In this document: in pieces, positions 17,214-26,322 of the stretch
Position numbering within the stretch: position 1 is the stretch's first letter
Layout: every line of letters starts with the position of its first letter
DNA from: JAIVJM01 sp963816985
GTDB taxonomy: Bacteria > Acidobacteriota > Blastocatellia > Pyrinomonadales > Pyrinomonadaceae
Direction: 5' to 3'
DNA: 64,000 bases
Assembly: GCA_963816985.1 (NCBI GenBank)
Contig: CAWFMF010000004.1
Coordinates: 2,294,001 to 2,358,000, forward strand
Made by a program: the position numbers and the translations under genes
Notes under the pieces: generated by a model
What the model saw: only the letters and a program-made list of their open reading frames with translations
Told to the model about the DNA's origin: nothing
Database searches by the model: none

Positions 17214-18440
17214 ATGCCGAACGAGTTCGAGTGGGTCTACGAGAATCTGCGCGCGTGGTGCCGCGAGCGCGGGTACGCGGGGGCCGACCCCTTCGACGCG
17301 CTCAACAGCCGTGTCTTTCAGGCGACGCCGCTCCGCCGCTCGCGCCTCGCGCGACTCGCGTGGACGCAGCTCTTCAAACGCTCGCCCGTCAACCTGCGCG
17401 CCCTCGCGCTCGTCCCCGTCGGGAGGAACGCGAAGGGGACTGCGCTCTTTGCCCTCGCCGCGCTCTCTCGTTACCGCACGAGCCCGAACGAAGAGCGAGA
17501 GGCGGAGGCCCGCGAGTTGCTCAGAGACTTGCTCGAAGCGCGCCTCGAAGTTCCGGGGAGTGAGGGCGGCGAGGCGTCGGCGTGGGGCTACAACTTCGAC
17601 TGGCAGGGCCGAGCCTTCTATGCGCCGCGCGGGACGCCGACGGTCGTGCCCACGGCCTTCGCCGTCCGCGCGCTGGTCGAGGCTTCGGCAGTCTTCAAGG
17701 ACGACGCGCCCGGCTTCTCTTATCTAAAAGCGGCGCGGGGCGCGTGCGAATTTATCCTCCGCGGCCTGAACCGGAGCGTGGACGAGGGCGACGAGCTGTG
17801 CTTCAGCTACACGCCGCTCGACCAGACGCGCGTCTTCAACGCGAGCCTGCTGGCGGCTGAGTCGCTCGCCTCGGTCGGGGCCTTGACGGGCGAGGCGGAG
17901 TTGAAGGAGACGGCCCTGCGCGCGGCGCGCTACGTCGTCAGGCGGCAGCGCGCGGACGGCGCGTGGGCCTACGGCGCGGACTCGTACCAGACGTGGGCCG
18001 ACAATTTCCACACGGCGTTTGTGCTCGACTCGCTGGCGCGCATCCGCCGCGACTGCGCGGGCGAGCTTGAGAGTGACGCCGATTTGAATCAGGAGCTGCG
18101 GCGGGCGATTGAGCGCGGCTACGAGTTCTGGCGCGCGGCGTTCTTTCTTGCGGACGGTTGGCCGAAATACTACCATGACCGCGCCTACCCGGCTGACGCG
18201 CACGCGGCGGGCGCGGGCATAGTCGCGCTCACGGATTTGAGGGAGTACGACGCGGGCGGCGCGCTCGAACTCGCCGCACGCGTCGCGCGCTGGGCGGTGC
18301 GCGAGCTGCTCGACGGTCAAGGCTTTTTTCACTACCAGCGCCGACGCCTCCGCCGCGTCCGCACGCCCTACATGCGCTGGTCGCAGGCGTGGATGATGTA
18401 CGCGCTGGCGAGACTGATAGAAACGATGAACGCGGAATGA
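17214..18440 (+). CDS. Alpha/alpha-toroid protein (terpenoid cyclase/prenyltransferase-like fold), unknown function
   Basis: The 408-residue soluble protein has internal helical repeats in the style of the six-hairpin or terpenoid-cyclase alpha/alpha toroids. Recurring motifs are ASAWGYNFDWQGRAFYAPRG, RRQRADGAWAYGADSYQTWADNFHTAF and GQGFFHYQRRRLRR...PYMRWSQAWM. Proteins of this type sit in polysaccharide loci of many soil bacteria and are usually annotated as hypothetical or as prenyltransferase-like. No DxDD cyclase motif is evident, so I do not assign terpene chemistry. No signal peptide is seen. A heptad hairpin lies on each side. Its retention between glycan genes suggests a role in surface-polymer synthesis. 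Confidence 0.7.
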   Translation: MPNEFEWVYENLRAWCRERGYAGADPFDALNSRVFQATPLRRSRLARLAWTQLFKRSPVNLRALALVPVGRNAKGTALFALAALSRYRTSPNEEREAEARELLRDLLEARLEVPGSEGGEASAWGYNFDWQGRAFYAPRGTPTVVPTAFAVRALVEASAVFKDDAPGFSYLKAARGACEFILRGLNRSVDEGDELCFSYTPLDQTRVFNASLLAAESLASVGALTGEAELKETALRAARYVVRRQRADGAWAYGADSYQTWADNFHTAFVLDSLARIRRDCAGELESDADLNQELRRAIERGYEFWRAAFFLADGWPKYYHDRAYPADAHAAGAGIVALTDLREYDAGGALELAARVARWAVRELLDGQGFFHYQRRRLRRVRTPYMRWSQAWMMYALARLIETMNAE

Positions 18441-18563
18441 TGAATGAAAGACAGTTAACAGTTTTGAGTTTTCAGTTTTCAGCAAGAAGCACGTTGGCTT
18501 TTCTGAAAACTGAAAACTGTCTACTGAAAACTTCCGGCAATTCATCATTCCTCATTCATCATT
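18434..18563 (+). repeat. Nested heptad inverted repeat, GAATGAT outside and GTTTTCA inside
   Basis: The outer arms GGAATGATGAATGA and TCATTCCTCATTCATCATT enclose an inner pair, GTTTTGAGTTTTCAGTTTTCAG against CTGAAAACTGAAAACTGT. Two different 7-bp words are nested at one locus. The innermost centre is CAAGAAGCACGTTGGCTTTT. Confidence 0.88.
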
Positions 18564-18570
18564 TGACTTG

Positions 18571-19608
18571 ATGCGAATCTGGATTGACTTAGCGAACTCG
18601 CCGCACGTGCCTTTCTTTCGCGCGCTGGCCGCCGAGTTCACGCGGCGCGGGCACGAGTTCGAGACGACGGCGCGGGAGTTCGCGCAGACAATCGAGTTGG
18701 CCGAAGCGGCGGGTTTTCATCCGGCGGTCGTCGGCGGTCACGGCGGCGGCGGGCTCAAAGGGAAGGCTTTCAACGTCGCGGGCCGCGCGTGGGCCCTCGC
18801 GCGTTGGGCGCGCGGGCGCGGGTTCCAACTCGCGGTCAGCCACAACTCTTACTCGCAAGTCTTAGCGGCGCGGCTCGCGGGGCTCCGCGCCGTGACGCTG
18901 ATGGATTACGAGCACCAGCCCGCGAACCACCTCGCCTTCCGTCTGGCCTCGCGCGTGATTGTGCCGGAGGCGTTCCCCGAAGAGGCTCTCAGGAAGTTCG
19001 GCGCGGGGCCGGAGAAGGTTCGGCGTTACCGGGGCATCAAAGAGGACGTGTACCTCTCGGACTTCGTTCCAGACCCACGGTTCGCGCGGCAGTTGAAAGA
19101 TGAGTTCGGCGTTGACACGGAAAGCGAAGTGCTCGTCGTCGTCCGGACGCCCGCGCGCGACGCGCTCTATCATCGTTTTGAAAATGAGCTGTTCGACGTG
19201 CTGCTCGAACGTCTGGCCGCGCGCGAGGATGTCAAAGTCTTACTGCTCCCACGCAGCGGCGCGCAGAGAGATGCTTTGGCCGCGCGTCATGCGAAGGGGT
19301 TCGAGAGTGGTCGGCTCATCATGCCGCGCGCGGCTCTGGACGGCGCGAACCTCGTCGCCGCCGCAGACCTCTTAGTGAGCGCGGGCGGGACGATGAACCG
19401 CGAGGCGGCGGCGCTCGGCGTCCCCGCCGCGACGGTCTACGCGGGCCGCTGGGCGGCGGTTGACGAACAACTCGTCCGCGAAGGAAGGCTCCGCCGCATC
19501 TCTTCGCGCGAAGATTTGGAGAGCTTAATTGTGGAGAAGAAGAAGAGCGCCGAGCCGCGACGAAGGGTGGGAGTGAGGGAAGAGGTCGCGGACTTGATTT
19601 TGTCTTGA
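18571..19608 (+). CDS. DUF354 family protein (glycosyltransferase-like)
   Basis: This 345-residue protein starts MRIWIDLANSPHVPFFRAL, the signature of DUF354. The family has a GT-B-type fold related to UDP-GlcNAc 2-epimerase and MurG-like enzymes and is common in archaeal and bacterial surface-glycan loci. Further family features are VSHNSYSQVLAARLAG, TLMDYEHQPANHLAFRLASRVIVPE, KYRG-like RRYRGIKEDVYLSDF, and SAGGTMNREAAALGVPA, the donor-binding loop. A catalytic role is inferred, not established for the family. The ATG at 18571 is preceded by TTG in frame. A 27-bp tandem duplication covers the stop codon. Confidence 0.85.
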   Translation: MRIWIDLANSPHVPFFRALAAEFTRRGHEFETTAREFAQTIELAEAAGFHPAVVGGHGGGGLKGKAFNVAGRAWALARWARGRGFQLAVSHNSYSQVLAARLAGLRAVTLMDYEHQPANHLAFRLASRVIVPEAFPEEALRKFGAGPEKVRRYRGIKEDVYLSDFVPDPRFARQLKDEFGVDTESEVLVVVRTPARDALYHRFENELFDVLLERLAAREDVKVLLLPRSGAQRDALAARHAKGFESGRLIMPRAALDGANLVAAADLLVSAGGTMNREAAALGVPAATVYAGRWAAVDEQLVREGRLRRISSREDLESLIVEKKKSAEPRRRVGVREEVADLILS

Positions 19609-19653
19609 GCGGGTAGTTGAAGAAGATTGTCTTGAGCAGGCATTTGAAGTAGA
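19600..19653 (+). repeat. 27-bp tandem duplication at the gene junction
   Basis: TTGTCTTGAGCGGGTAG... at 19600-19626 is repeated with five changes at 19627-19653. The first copy contains the stop of the DUF354 gene. The second ends at the ATG of the next gene. Confidence 0.8.
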
Positions 19654-21215
19654 TGAGAGCCGCACGTTCCGAAAAGTTGAGGGTGAGTGCGAGCGACGTG
19701 CGCGCGCAGGCGCGTGCGCCGCGCTGGGTGATGCCCGCCGTCAAGTCTCTGCTCGTCCTGACGGACACGCTGGTCGCCGTCGCGGCCTTCTTCGCGGCTT
19801 ACGCCTTGCGCGAGGGCGGCGAGACCTTCATCAATTTCAGTCTCGGTCAGGGCTTCGTCTGGCACCCACGTTTCGAGCCTTACGCCGCGTTGCTCTGGTT
19901 GGTGCTGCCGATACGTCTGCTGCTGCTGGCCTACTACGACCTCTATCGCCTGCGCGGCGAGTTCTCCATGTTCGAAGATGTCTTGCGCGTCTTCAAGGCG
20001 ACGGCGGTCGCCTCGCTCCTCATCGTCGCGGCGGCGTTCCTCTATCGCGGCGGCTACGAGTTCCGCGCCTTCTCCTACGCGCGCGGCGTCTTCGTGCTCG
20101 ACTTCGCGCTCGCCTTCGCGGCTTACGTCGTCCTGCGTCTCGCGGCGCGCACGGCGCAGAGCGCGGCGAGGCGGCGCGGGGTCAATCTCATCCCGACGCT
20201 GGTCGTCGGACGCGGGCACGAGGCCGCGCTCTGCGTGCGCGAGATGCGTGCGCGAAGGGAACTCGGCTACCGCGTCATCGGCGTGGTCGAAGCGGGCGCG
20301 CACGAGCCGGGTGCGCCCGCGGAGTTCGAGGGCGTGCCCGTCATCGGCGACATCGAGGGCTTGACCGAGGCCATCCGCGAGACCGGCGCGAACGAGGTCA
20401 TCATCACCGACCCGAACGTCAACGGCGACCTCCTCTTCGACGTGATGATGCGGGTCGGGCGGCGGCGCGGCGTCGAGTTCCGCATCGCGCCGAGCCTCTT
20501 CAACTGCCTGCCGCGCAAGACCGAGATTGACCAGATCGGCGCGCTCCCGATGATTACGCTCTTCCGCGAGCCCCTTTCGGGCGCGGCGCGGCTCGTCAAA
20601 AGGGCTTCGGACGTGGTGCTCGCCGCGCTCGCGCTCGTCATGCTCGCGCCGGTGTGGCTGCTCGTCGCCCTGCTCATCAAGATGGATTCGCGCGGCCCCA
20701 TCTTCTACCGGCAGGAGCGCGTCGGGATGGACGGGCGCATCTTCCTCTTCAACAAGTTCCGCACGATGCGCGTCGGCGCGGACGACCACGCGCACCGCGA
20801 GTACCAGCGCAAGTACATCGCCGGGCAGCCGGACACGAACCTCGGCGACACGGCGCGGCCCGTCTATAAGCTCCACACCGACCCGCGCGTGACGCGCGTC
20901 GGGCGCGTGCTCCGTCGTCTCAGTCTGGACGAGCTGCCGCAGCTCTTGAATGTCCTGCGCGGCGACATGAGCGTCGTCGGCCCGCGCCCGCCGATCCCAT
21001 ACGAAGTCGAAGCCTACGCCCTGCGCCACCGCAAGCGGCTCGACATGAAGCCGGGCCTGACGGGGCTCTGGCAGGTGTCGGGACGCAACCGGCTCTCGTT
21101 CGAGGAGATGGTGCGTCTCGACCTCTTCTACATCGAGAACTGGTCGCTGCTCCTCGACCTCAAGATCATCCTCCGCACGCTGCCCGTCATGCTGCGCGGC
21201 GACGACGCGTACTAG
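19653..21215 (+). CDS. Polyprenyl glycosylphosphotransferase (initiating exopolysaccharide transferase)
   Basis: The 520-residue protein has the full WbaP/EpsE-like plan. Four to five N-terminal membrane spans (about 25-165) are followed by a CoA-binding-like Rossmann region (VVGRGHEAALCVREM, about 180-290). One further span (VLAALALVMLAPVWLLVALL) precedes the catalytic bacterial sugar transferase domain. That domain shows KMDSRGPIFYRQERVGMDG, FNKFRTMR, LSLDELPQLLNVLRGDMSVVGPRP and MKPGLTGLWQVSGRN. The enzyme transfers a sugar phosphate, often glucose- or galactose-1-phosphate, to undecaprenyl phosphate and starts each repeat unit. It is the committed step for the locus and strong evidence that this region makes a polysaccharide. 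Confidence 0.93.
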   Translation: MRAARSEKLRVSASDVRAQARAPRWVMPAVKSLLVLTDTLVAVAAFFAAYALREGGETFINFSLGQGFVWHPRFEPYAALLWLVLPIRLLLLAYYDLYRLRGEFSMFEDVLRVFKATAVASLLIVAAAFLYRGGYEFRAFSYARGVFVLDFALAFAAYVVLRLAARTAQSAARRRGVNLIPTLVVGRGHEAALCVREMRARRELGYRVIGVVEAGAHEPGAPAEFEGVPVIGDIEGLTEAIRETGANEVIITDPNVNGDLLFDVMMRVGRRRGVEFRIAPSLFNCLPRKTEIDQIGALPMITLFREPLSGAARLVKRASDVVLAALALVMLAPVWLLVALLIKMDSRGPIFYRQERVGMDGRIFLFNKFRTMRVGADDHAHREYQRKYIAGQPDTNLGDTARPVYKLHTDPRVTRVGRVLRRLSLDELPQLLNVLRGDMSVVGPRPPIPYEVEAYALRHRKRLDMKPGLTGLWQVSGRNRLSFEEMVRLDLFYIENWSLLLDLKIILRTLPVMLRGDDAY

Positions 21216-21239
21216 AAGCACTTAACGCACAAAGATTCT

Positions 21240-21309
21240 GTAGGGGCAGGGCAAGTCCGCGGCCCGTGTCTTTCGCAACCGAGCGGGCAGGGACAAGCCC
21301 TGCCCCTAC
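21240..21309. repeat. GTAGGGGCAGGGC palindromic repeat, copy 1
   Basis: GTAGGGGCAGGGCAAGTCC pairs with a right arm ending GACAAGCCCTGCCCCTAC. The first 30 bases are identical to the copy at 60814-60883, in the same orientation. It lies between the glycosylphosphotransferase and O-antigen ligase genes. A partial GTGACGGGTGACGGG heptad arm follows at 21337-21351 without a mate. Confidence 0.88.
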
Positions 21310-21396
21310 GGTTCTGACGCGCGCTCCGAGTTACAAGTGACGGGTGACGGGTTAGAATGCCCGCGCATACTTTTCAACGGTCACACGTCATCCCGA

Positions 21397-22978
21397 ATGA
21401 GCTTACCCGGCGCAGAAAGCATTCACACTTCAGGAGAGGCGGCGAGCGAGCGCATCGCTCCGCTCGCCACATGGCTCGACCGCGCGGTCGTCGTCTTCCT
21501 CTTCCTGTTCGCGGTCGCCGCGCCGCATTCGATTGCGGGGACGCAGACGGCTTGGCTTTTGGCGGCGGCCTTCTCGGTCGCGAGGTACTTCGTCCGACCG
21601 CGCCCCGTGGTCTACCGCACGCCTCTGGACTACGCGCTGCTCGGCTTCTTCATCCTGACTTTCATCTCGGCCCTTCTGTCTTACGACCCGGACGTGTCCA
21701 TCGGGAAGATGCGCGCGGCGAGCCTCTTCACTATCGTTTACGTCGCGGCGGAGGGCGTGCGCGACCGGAGGGTCTTGCGCGCGCTCGTCCTCGTGCTCGT
21801 CTGCTCGTGCGTGGTTAATGTCGTCTACACGTTCGGCGTCTACGCGAAGGGGCGCGGCGTGAAGGTCGAGGGCTTAACGGCGGAGAGCCCTCTGCGCGCC
21901 GCAGGGGTGCGCGAGGGCGACACAATGCTGACGGCGGACGGCGTGCCTTTGCGCGAGCCGGAAGACCTCGTGCGCCAGGCTTCATACGATGTCACGAGGG
22001 CCACGCCCGCACCCGGCGCGGTCGTGCAGCTTTATCGCGTCGAGGCTTTGCCCGTGGTTGGTGTCCGGCGGGACAAGTTGCTCGGCGACGACGACGGCGA
22101 CGGCGGAGACGCGGCTCGGCATCACCCGTTGGTCGCCGGGGCGCGACCAGAGGGCTTCGGGGTTTTACGGCCACTACACGACCTATGCCGAATCGTTGCA
22201 GCTCATCGCCTCGCTGGCGCTCGGCCTGCTCGTCGCTTTGCGTCGGAAGTGGAGTTGGCAAGGGGCTCTGCTCGCGGCGGCATTCGGGGGGATGTGCGGG
22301 GCGTTGATGTTGACGGTCACGCGGGCCTCTTGGCTCGGCCTTCTACTCTCGGTCTTCGTCATCGTGCTGGTCGGCGCGAGCCGCCGGACGCTGCTGATCG
22401 CCGCAGGCGTCGCCGTGCCGCTCGTCGTCGTCGGGCTCTTAGTGTTACAGCAGAAGCGGCAGGTCGGCTTCATTGACCCGAAGGAGGGCTCGACCGCGTG
22501 GCGTCTGATGGTCTACCGCGAGAGCCTCGACCTCTTGACGCGCGAGCCGCGACATCTGCTCGTCGGCGTCGGCATGGATTCCATCAAGCGGCACTACCGC
22601 GAGTGGGGCTTGTTCGACAGCGGGCGGCAGAACTGGAGCCACCTGCATTCGACGCCGCTTCAAGTCGCCGTCGAGCGCGGACTGCCCGCGCTCTTCGTCC
22701 TCGCCGCGCTCGTTTTCCTCTACGCGCGGATGCTCTGGCGGATGGCGCGGCGCGAACGAAACGGGCGCGGGGACGTACAAGAAGGCGAAAGTCACTGGAC
22801 GGAGCGCGGCTTGTCGCTCGGCGCGCTCGGCGGGCTCGTAGGCTTCTTGGCGAGCGGGACGGTGCACTACAATCTCGGCGACTCCGAGGTGGTGATGGTC
22901 TTTTACTTCGTGATGGGGCTCGCGCTCGCCGCCGAGAGGCTTGGGCGCGCGGACTCGCGGCGGGCGCAAGAGGGATGA
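21397..22978 (+). CDS. O-antigen ligase/polymerase family protein with PDZ-like insert, frameshifted
   Basis: Two frames make one Wzy_C-type membrane protein of about 525 residues. The first (from ATG 21397; the frame is open to GTG 21337) holds about four spans and then a PDZ-like segment: VEGLTAESPLRAAGVREGD...LTADGVPLREPEDLV. The second resumes with RLGITRWSPGRDQRASGFYG, then GHYTTYAESLQL, TVTRASWLG and HSTPLQVAVERGLPALF, typical of O-antigen ligases. The frame change lies at about 22084-22107, in GGCGACGACGACGGCGACGG. Dropping one base gives a continuous product. The family polymerises or ligates lipid-linked glycans in the periplasm, consistent with the locus. The gene is broken as written, probably by a sequence error. 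Confidence 0.8.
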
Positions 22979-23038
22979 GGGCGGCGCGTTCATTCGGTTG
23001 CGCGCGGGAATTTTGAAGGACGTGTGTAAGGAGCGGAG

Positions 23039-23623
23039 ATGAACTTTTTGAAGAAGCTCGCAGGCATCCTCGTCTTCGTCGCGGCGCTCGCCGGGGCGGT
23101 CGTGCTGACGAAGCATTACGGCAGGCCGGAGCCGTTGGAAGTTAAGACGGACACTCCCGCGCCGCCGGGGGTCAACATGAACACGTCGGTGACGACGACG
23201 CCCGCCGCAGCCGCGCCCGTCACTTTCAAGCCGCAGTTCATCACGCTCGACTTCGCGCGCCGGAAGAGCTACACGACGGTCATCCTTGAGCGCGACCCGT
23301 CGCGGCCCGCGCCGCAGAAGGTCTGGGTCTGGACGTACTTCTTCACGACCAAGGCGGGGAGCGAGCGGAAGTATTGCGCGGACGAGCCCGTCGAAGTGCG
23401 TTGGCCTTCGGCGGACTCGACGCGAGAGACGGTGATGGTCGAAGCCCCACTCTCCTCGTGCGCCGCGCCGCGCGATGCGTCGGCCACCTTCTACGGGCGC
23501 GTCAACGTCTCGGCGGAGTCGGCCTTCGCCGCGCGCCTCAGCGAGTCGAAGATCAGCTATGACCTCAGCTCCGCGACGCCCGTCCTCGTGCAGGGCGTCG
23601 GCGCTCCGAAGAAACAGAAGTGA
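23039..23623 (+). CDS. Membrane-anchored protein of unknown function
   Basis: The protein has 194 residues. An N-terminal hydrophobic segment (LAGILVFVAALAGAVVL, about 7-23) is a signal anchor. A Pro/Thr/Ala-rich linker (about 35-60) follows, then a mostly beta-predicted domain with two Cys (ERKYCADEPVEVRW and LSSCAAPRD) that could form a disulfide outside the membrane. I recognise no family. GAAGGACGTGTGTAAGGAGCGG upstream provides a Shine-Dalgarno. It follows the O-antigen ligase by 60 bases on the same strand, so it may belong to the glycan operon. The next plus-strand reading is only a gene remnant. Confidence 0.68.
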   Translation: MNFLKKLAGILVFVAALAGAVVLTKHYGRPEPLEVKTDTPAPPGVNMNTSVTTTPAAAAPVTFKPQFITLDFARRKSYTTVILERDPSRPAPQKVWVWTYFFTTKAGSERKYCADEPVEVRWPSADSTRETVMVEAPLSSCAAPRDASATFYGRVNVSAESAFAARLSESKISYDLSSATPVLVQGVGAPKKQK

Positions 23624-23633
23624 GGATGAAGAG

Positions 23634-23814
23634 ATGACGAGTTTGACTCAAATCGAAAACGTCGCCCGTCGCCGTCGTGATTGCCTGGTCGTCTGCCTCT
23701 TCTCGTCACCTACGCCGGGACGAGCGGCCTCGTCCTGCCCTCGACGCCCGGCGACCGCAAGCCGGAGATTATCCCGCCATCGACAACCTCGAAGCGGGCG
23801 GCTCGACCAACGGT
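23634..23814 (+). pseudogene. Remnant of a YfbK-type von Willebrand factor A protein, middle fragment
   Basis: Translation from 23705 reads VTYAGTSGLVLPSTPGDRKP, then EII. After a loss of frame at about 23771-23776 it continues AIDNLEAGGSTNG (23776-23814). This is the highly conserved vWA core of the YfbK family (VVYAG...LPSTPG...LEAGGSTNG). Upstream sequence to 23634 keeps only vague similarity, with no N-terminal signal region. The fragment ends abruptly at 23814. The matching C-terminal part lies at 26953-27283 on the same strand. Between them are about 3.1 kb with opposite-strand genes, replacing roughly 100 residues of the vWA domain. Confidence 0.78.
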
Positions 23815-23957
23815 GTGAATTACAAAAGAGGATGCGAATACTACAAAAGAAGGTGCGAACGATAATCTAAACACCTTTGCCAACGCAGACTCTTATCCTT
23901 TGCGGCCAACGAACACCAGCACGTTGCCCGATGCGAGTCGGTTTTCTCAGCAGTGCT

Positions 23958-24620
23958 CTACCTCGCCTCGCGCGGCAACGCCCTCAGGGTTTCGATAATC
24001 ACGCCCGTATCGGCAACGATCTGCCCGCCCATCCGGTCGCGAATCGGCTTCGCCGGGTTAGAGCCCGGCCAGGCGCGCAGAACCGTGCCGTCGCGGGCGA
24101 CGAGGATGTGTGTGGGTTGGACGGCGTTGAGAAGTGAGTCGGGCGGCGCGGCCTCTTCCCGCGTCCAGAGGAACGAAGGCTGTCCCACTCCCAGCGAGCC
24201 GGCGTAGCGATGGAAATTACCTTCGACCGGCACAAAGGAGACGGCGTAATACGGGACGCCCGACGACGAGAGCCGTCCTTTGATGTCCCTCATCGTATCC
24301 GCCGCCGTCTTGCACAGGGCGCAGGTGGGATCGACCGCGACCAGCATGACCGGCCCCTCGCCGATGACGCCCGCGAGCGTCTGGCCGTCCGACCCCTTCA
24401 AGCTCTTCAAGTCTATTTTCTCGCCGATCTCCGGCCCCCGCCAGTCATTACCGGGCGTGCGCAGCTCGGTGAAATCGAAGCCGTCCTTCCTCATCACGTT
24501 CGAGAAATCGTCAGCCGCTCTGAAAGCCTTGAAGGCGAGGAGAGTGGCGACGGCTGAGAAGGCGACCCCCGCCGCCATGCCGACGGCGAGCATTTTGCGA
24601 GGGGACTTATTGATTGGCAT
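23958..24620 (-). CDS. Membrane-anchored thioredoxin-fold (redoxin) protein
   Basis: The 220-residue protein has an N-terminal signal anchor (MLAVGMAAGVAFSAVATLLAF) followed by a redoxin/TlpA-like domain. The active-site pair is CALC in VAVDPTCALCKTAADTM (about residues 99-102). VPYYAVSFVPVEG and PTHILVARDGTVLRAWPGS contain the cis-Pro region and final strands of the fold. It probably acts as an extracytoplasmic thiol oxidoreductase or reductant. The start overlaps the end of the 571-residue gene by 14 bases, so translation is coupled. Both lie inside the segment that splits the vWA gene. The direction of electron flow and the partner are not evident. Confidence 0.82.
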   Translation of the reverse strand: MPINKSPRKMLAVGMAAGVAFSAVATLLAFKAFRAADDFSNVMRKDGFDFTELRTPGNDWRGPEIGEKIDLKSLKGSDGQTLAGVIGEGPVMLVAVDPTCALCKTAADTMRDIKGRLSSSGVPYYAVSFVPVEGNFHRYAGSLGVGQPSFLWTREEAAPPDSLLNAVQPTHILVARDGTVLRAWPGSNPAKPIRDRMGGQIVADTGVIIETLRALPREAR

Positions 24621-26322
24621 TTGAAGTTCTGTCTAACTTGTCCGCCCCGGCGTCGGCTAATTTCCGGTGCCGTTCCAGAGACGTTTTAAGGAGCGAAAGG
24701 CGCGCGTGCGACCGGCTCAAAGGCGACTCGATCGTCCCGATAATTTCCAGCGTCAACGATTCGTCGTTTTCCAGCATCGAGGCCGGAGGGAATTCCGGCG
24801 CCCCGTCGTAAGCGATGGCGCTGCCGGTGCCGCGGTCGGGGTCGAACGCCGAGCCCGGTCTGTCGGCGCGGTTGATGGCGGCCACCGCCTCCTTCAGCAC
24901 CCCCGGGGCGTACAGCGGCACGTGCTTGGCGTAAAGCTTCAGCAGCAGTGCGTACCAGACGGCCCGCTCGTCGTCCGGCAACTTAACCCGGCCCAGTTCC
25001 TGACGTGCCTTCCCGATAAATTCTTCCGCCGACACGCGTGATTCCCCGGCGGGCAGCTTTTGCACGAAGACGATGTCGAGGAGGGGGCGCAGGTCCGTCG
25101 GCGCGGAATTTAAGACCTGATGCATCCCCTGGAGGTCGTCGCGTTTAAGATTCTCCAGCGCCACGGCGACCGTCCACTCCGTCCGCCACTTTTCCCACAT
25201 CCCGCCCATGACTTTTCGGGCCTCGCCGTCAATCCGGTCGAGTATTTCGACGGCGCGCTTGAAGTCGCGTTGGCCGGCGGCCATCTGGGCGGCGCGGAAC
25301 CGGTAAGAGGTGCGCCCTACGGCGTCGTCCGTCTTGGCCGCCGCCTCCAGCAGGGCCTCGACCGTGTTCAGCGGTTGCTCGCGCAGGGCGTCGCCCGTCC
25401 GCATCCGCGCCAGCGGGTTGTTCGCCGCCGCCGCGCACTTAGTCGTCACCTCGCGCACCGTCGCCGCCTGCTGCGGCAGGAGCCGTTCGTAGTGGGGCAG
25501 CAGGGGCGAGATGAAGGCGGCGACTGACCGGCAGAGTGAAGACTGATCGCCGCCCGCCTCCGCCCCCCGCCGGACGTGTTCGAGATACACTTTCAGGAGT
25601 TCGACCCGCAACGCGTCCGGCGGCTCCGGTATCCTCGACGGCGCGCTGTTAAAGTCGGTGAACGCCACGTAGCGCAGTGAGTTGAGCAGCTCCACGTGGT
25701 AAGACGCGCGCGCCGCTAAGAGAGCCTGCCCGAAGAGGGCGTCGGCGAATTTAGGGTCGCGCGCGCGGAGGCCCCAAAGCAGTTCGGGTATTTGCGCGGA
25801 ATACCCGGCGCGGAGAGACGCGGCCCCCAACTCAGCCGCCAGCGGCGGGTCTTGTTTGAGGACGGCCAGCGCGGTCTGCATGAGCGCCTCCGCGTTGCCG
25901 TCATTCTCGGCGGCGTCCGAACGCCCGGCCTCCGCAGTGAAGACGGACAAAAGCCGCGCGCGCAGCGCAGTGTCTTTCGGGGCCACGACGGCGAGGAGTC
26001 GCCTCGCCGTGTCCAGTCGCCTGCCGCGCTCCGCCGCGCTCTCGCGATTAGGCACGCCCTCGACCGCCTCGACCGCCTTCCGCATCCACGCGCGCGCCCT
26101 CTCCGCGTCCTCCCGCCACCACGCCTCGCCGAGTCGTGCCGACAGGAGCGCGCGGTCGCGCGCGCCGAGCGCGTCGGCGTCCTTCACCAATTCCTCGGTG
26201 AGCCGGCGCGCTCTAAACAGCCAGAGGTCTGGAATCAGGTTGTCCTGTCGGGCGGACGCGGACAGGCGCAGGGCGGCGAGGATGATTAAGGAAAAACCTA
26301 TCGCGCGATATTTTCTCCGCAT
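24607..26322 (-). CDS. Exported alpha-helical protein of unknown function
   Basis: From ATG 26322 (AAAGAGGT about nine bases upstream) the protein has 571 residues; a longer frame to 26355 lacks a ribosome site. It begins with a signal peptide (MRRKYRAIGFSLIILAALRLSASA) and is otherwise almost entirely helical, with Ala/Arg/Leu-rich repeats of about 35 residues resembling a helical solenoid. Segments such as FRAAQMAAGQRDFKRAVEIL have TPR character. No catalytic motif is seen. It overlaps the redoxin gene downstream and follows a 55-residue exported peptide gene, so the three may form one operon. Similar pairs of a large helical exported protein and a redoxin are seen in other genomes, without an assigned function. 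Confidence 0.75.
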   Translation of the reverse strand: MRRKYRAIGFSLIILAALRLSASARQDNLIPDLWLFRARRLTEELVKDADALGARDRALLSARLGEAWWREDAERARAWMRKAVEAVEGVPNRESAAERGRRLDTARRLLAVVAPKDTALRARLLSVFTAEAGRSDAAENDGNAEALMQTALAVLKQDPPLAAELGAASLRAGYSAQIPELLWGLRARDPKFADALFGQALLAARASYHVELLNSLRYVAFTDFNSAPSRIPEPPDALRVELLKVYLEHVRRGAEAGGDQSSLCRSVAAFISPLLPHYERLLPQQAATVREVTTKCAAAANNPLARMRTGDALREQPLNTVEALLEAAAKTDDAVGRTSYRFRAAQMAAGQRDFKRAVEILDRIDGEARKVMGGMWEKWRTEWTVAVALENLKRDDLQGMHQVLNSAPTDLRPLLDIVFVQKLPAGESRVSAEEFIGKARQELGRVKLPDDERAVWYALLLKLYAKHVPLYAPGVLKEAVAAINRADRPGSAFDPDRGTGSAIAYDGAPEFPPASMLENDESLTLEIIGTIESPLSRSHARLSLLKTSLERHRKLADAGADKLDRTSNANQ

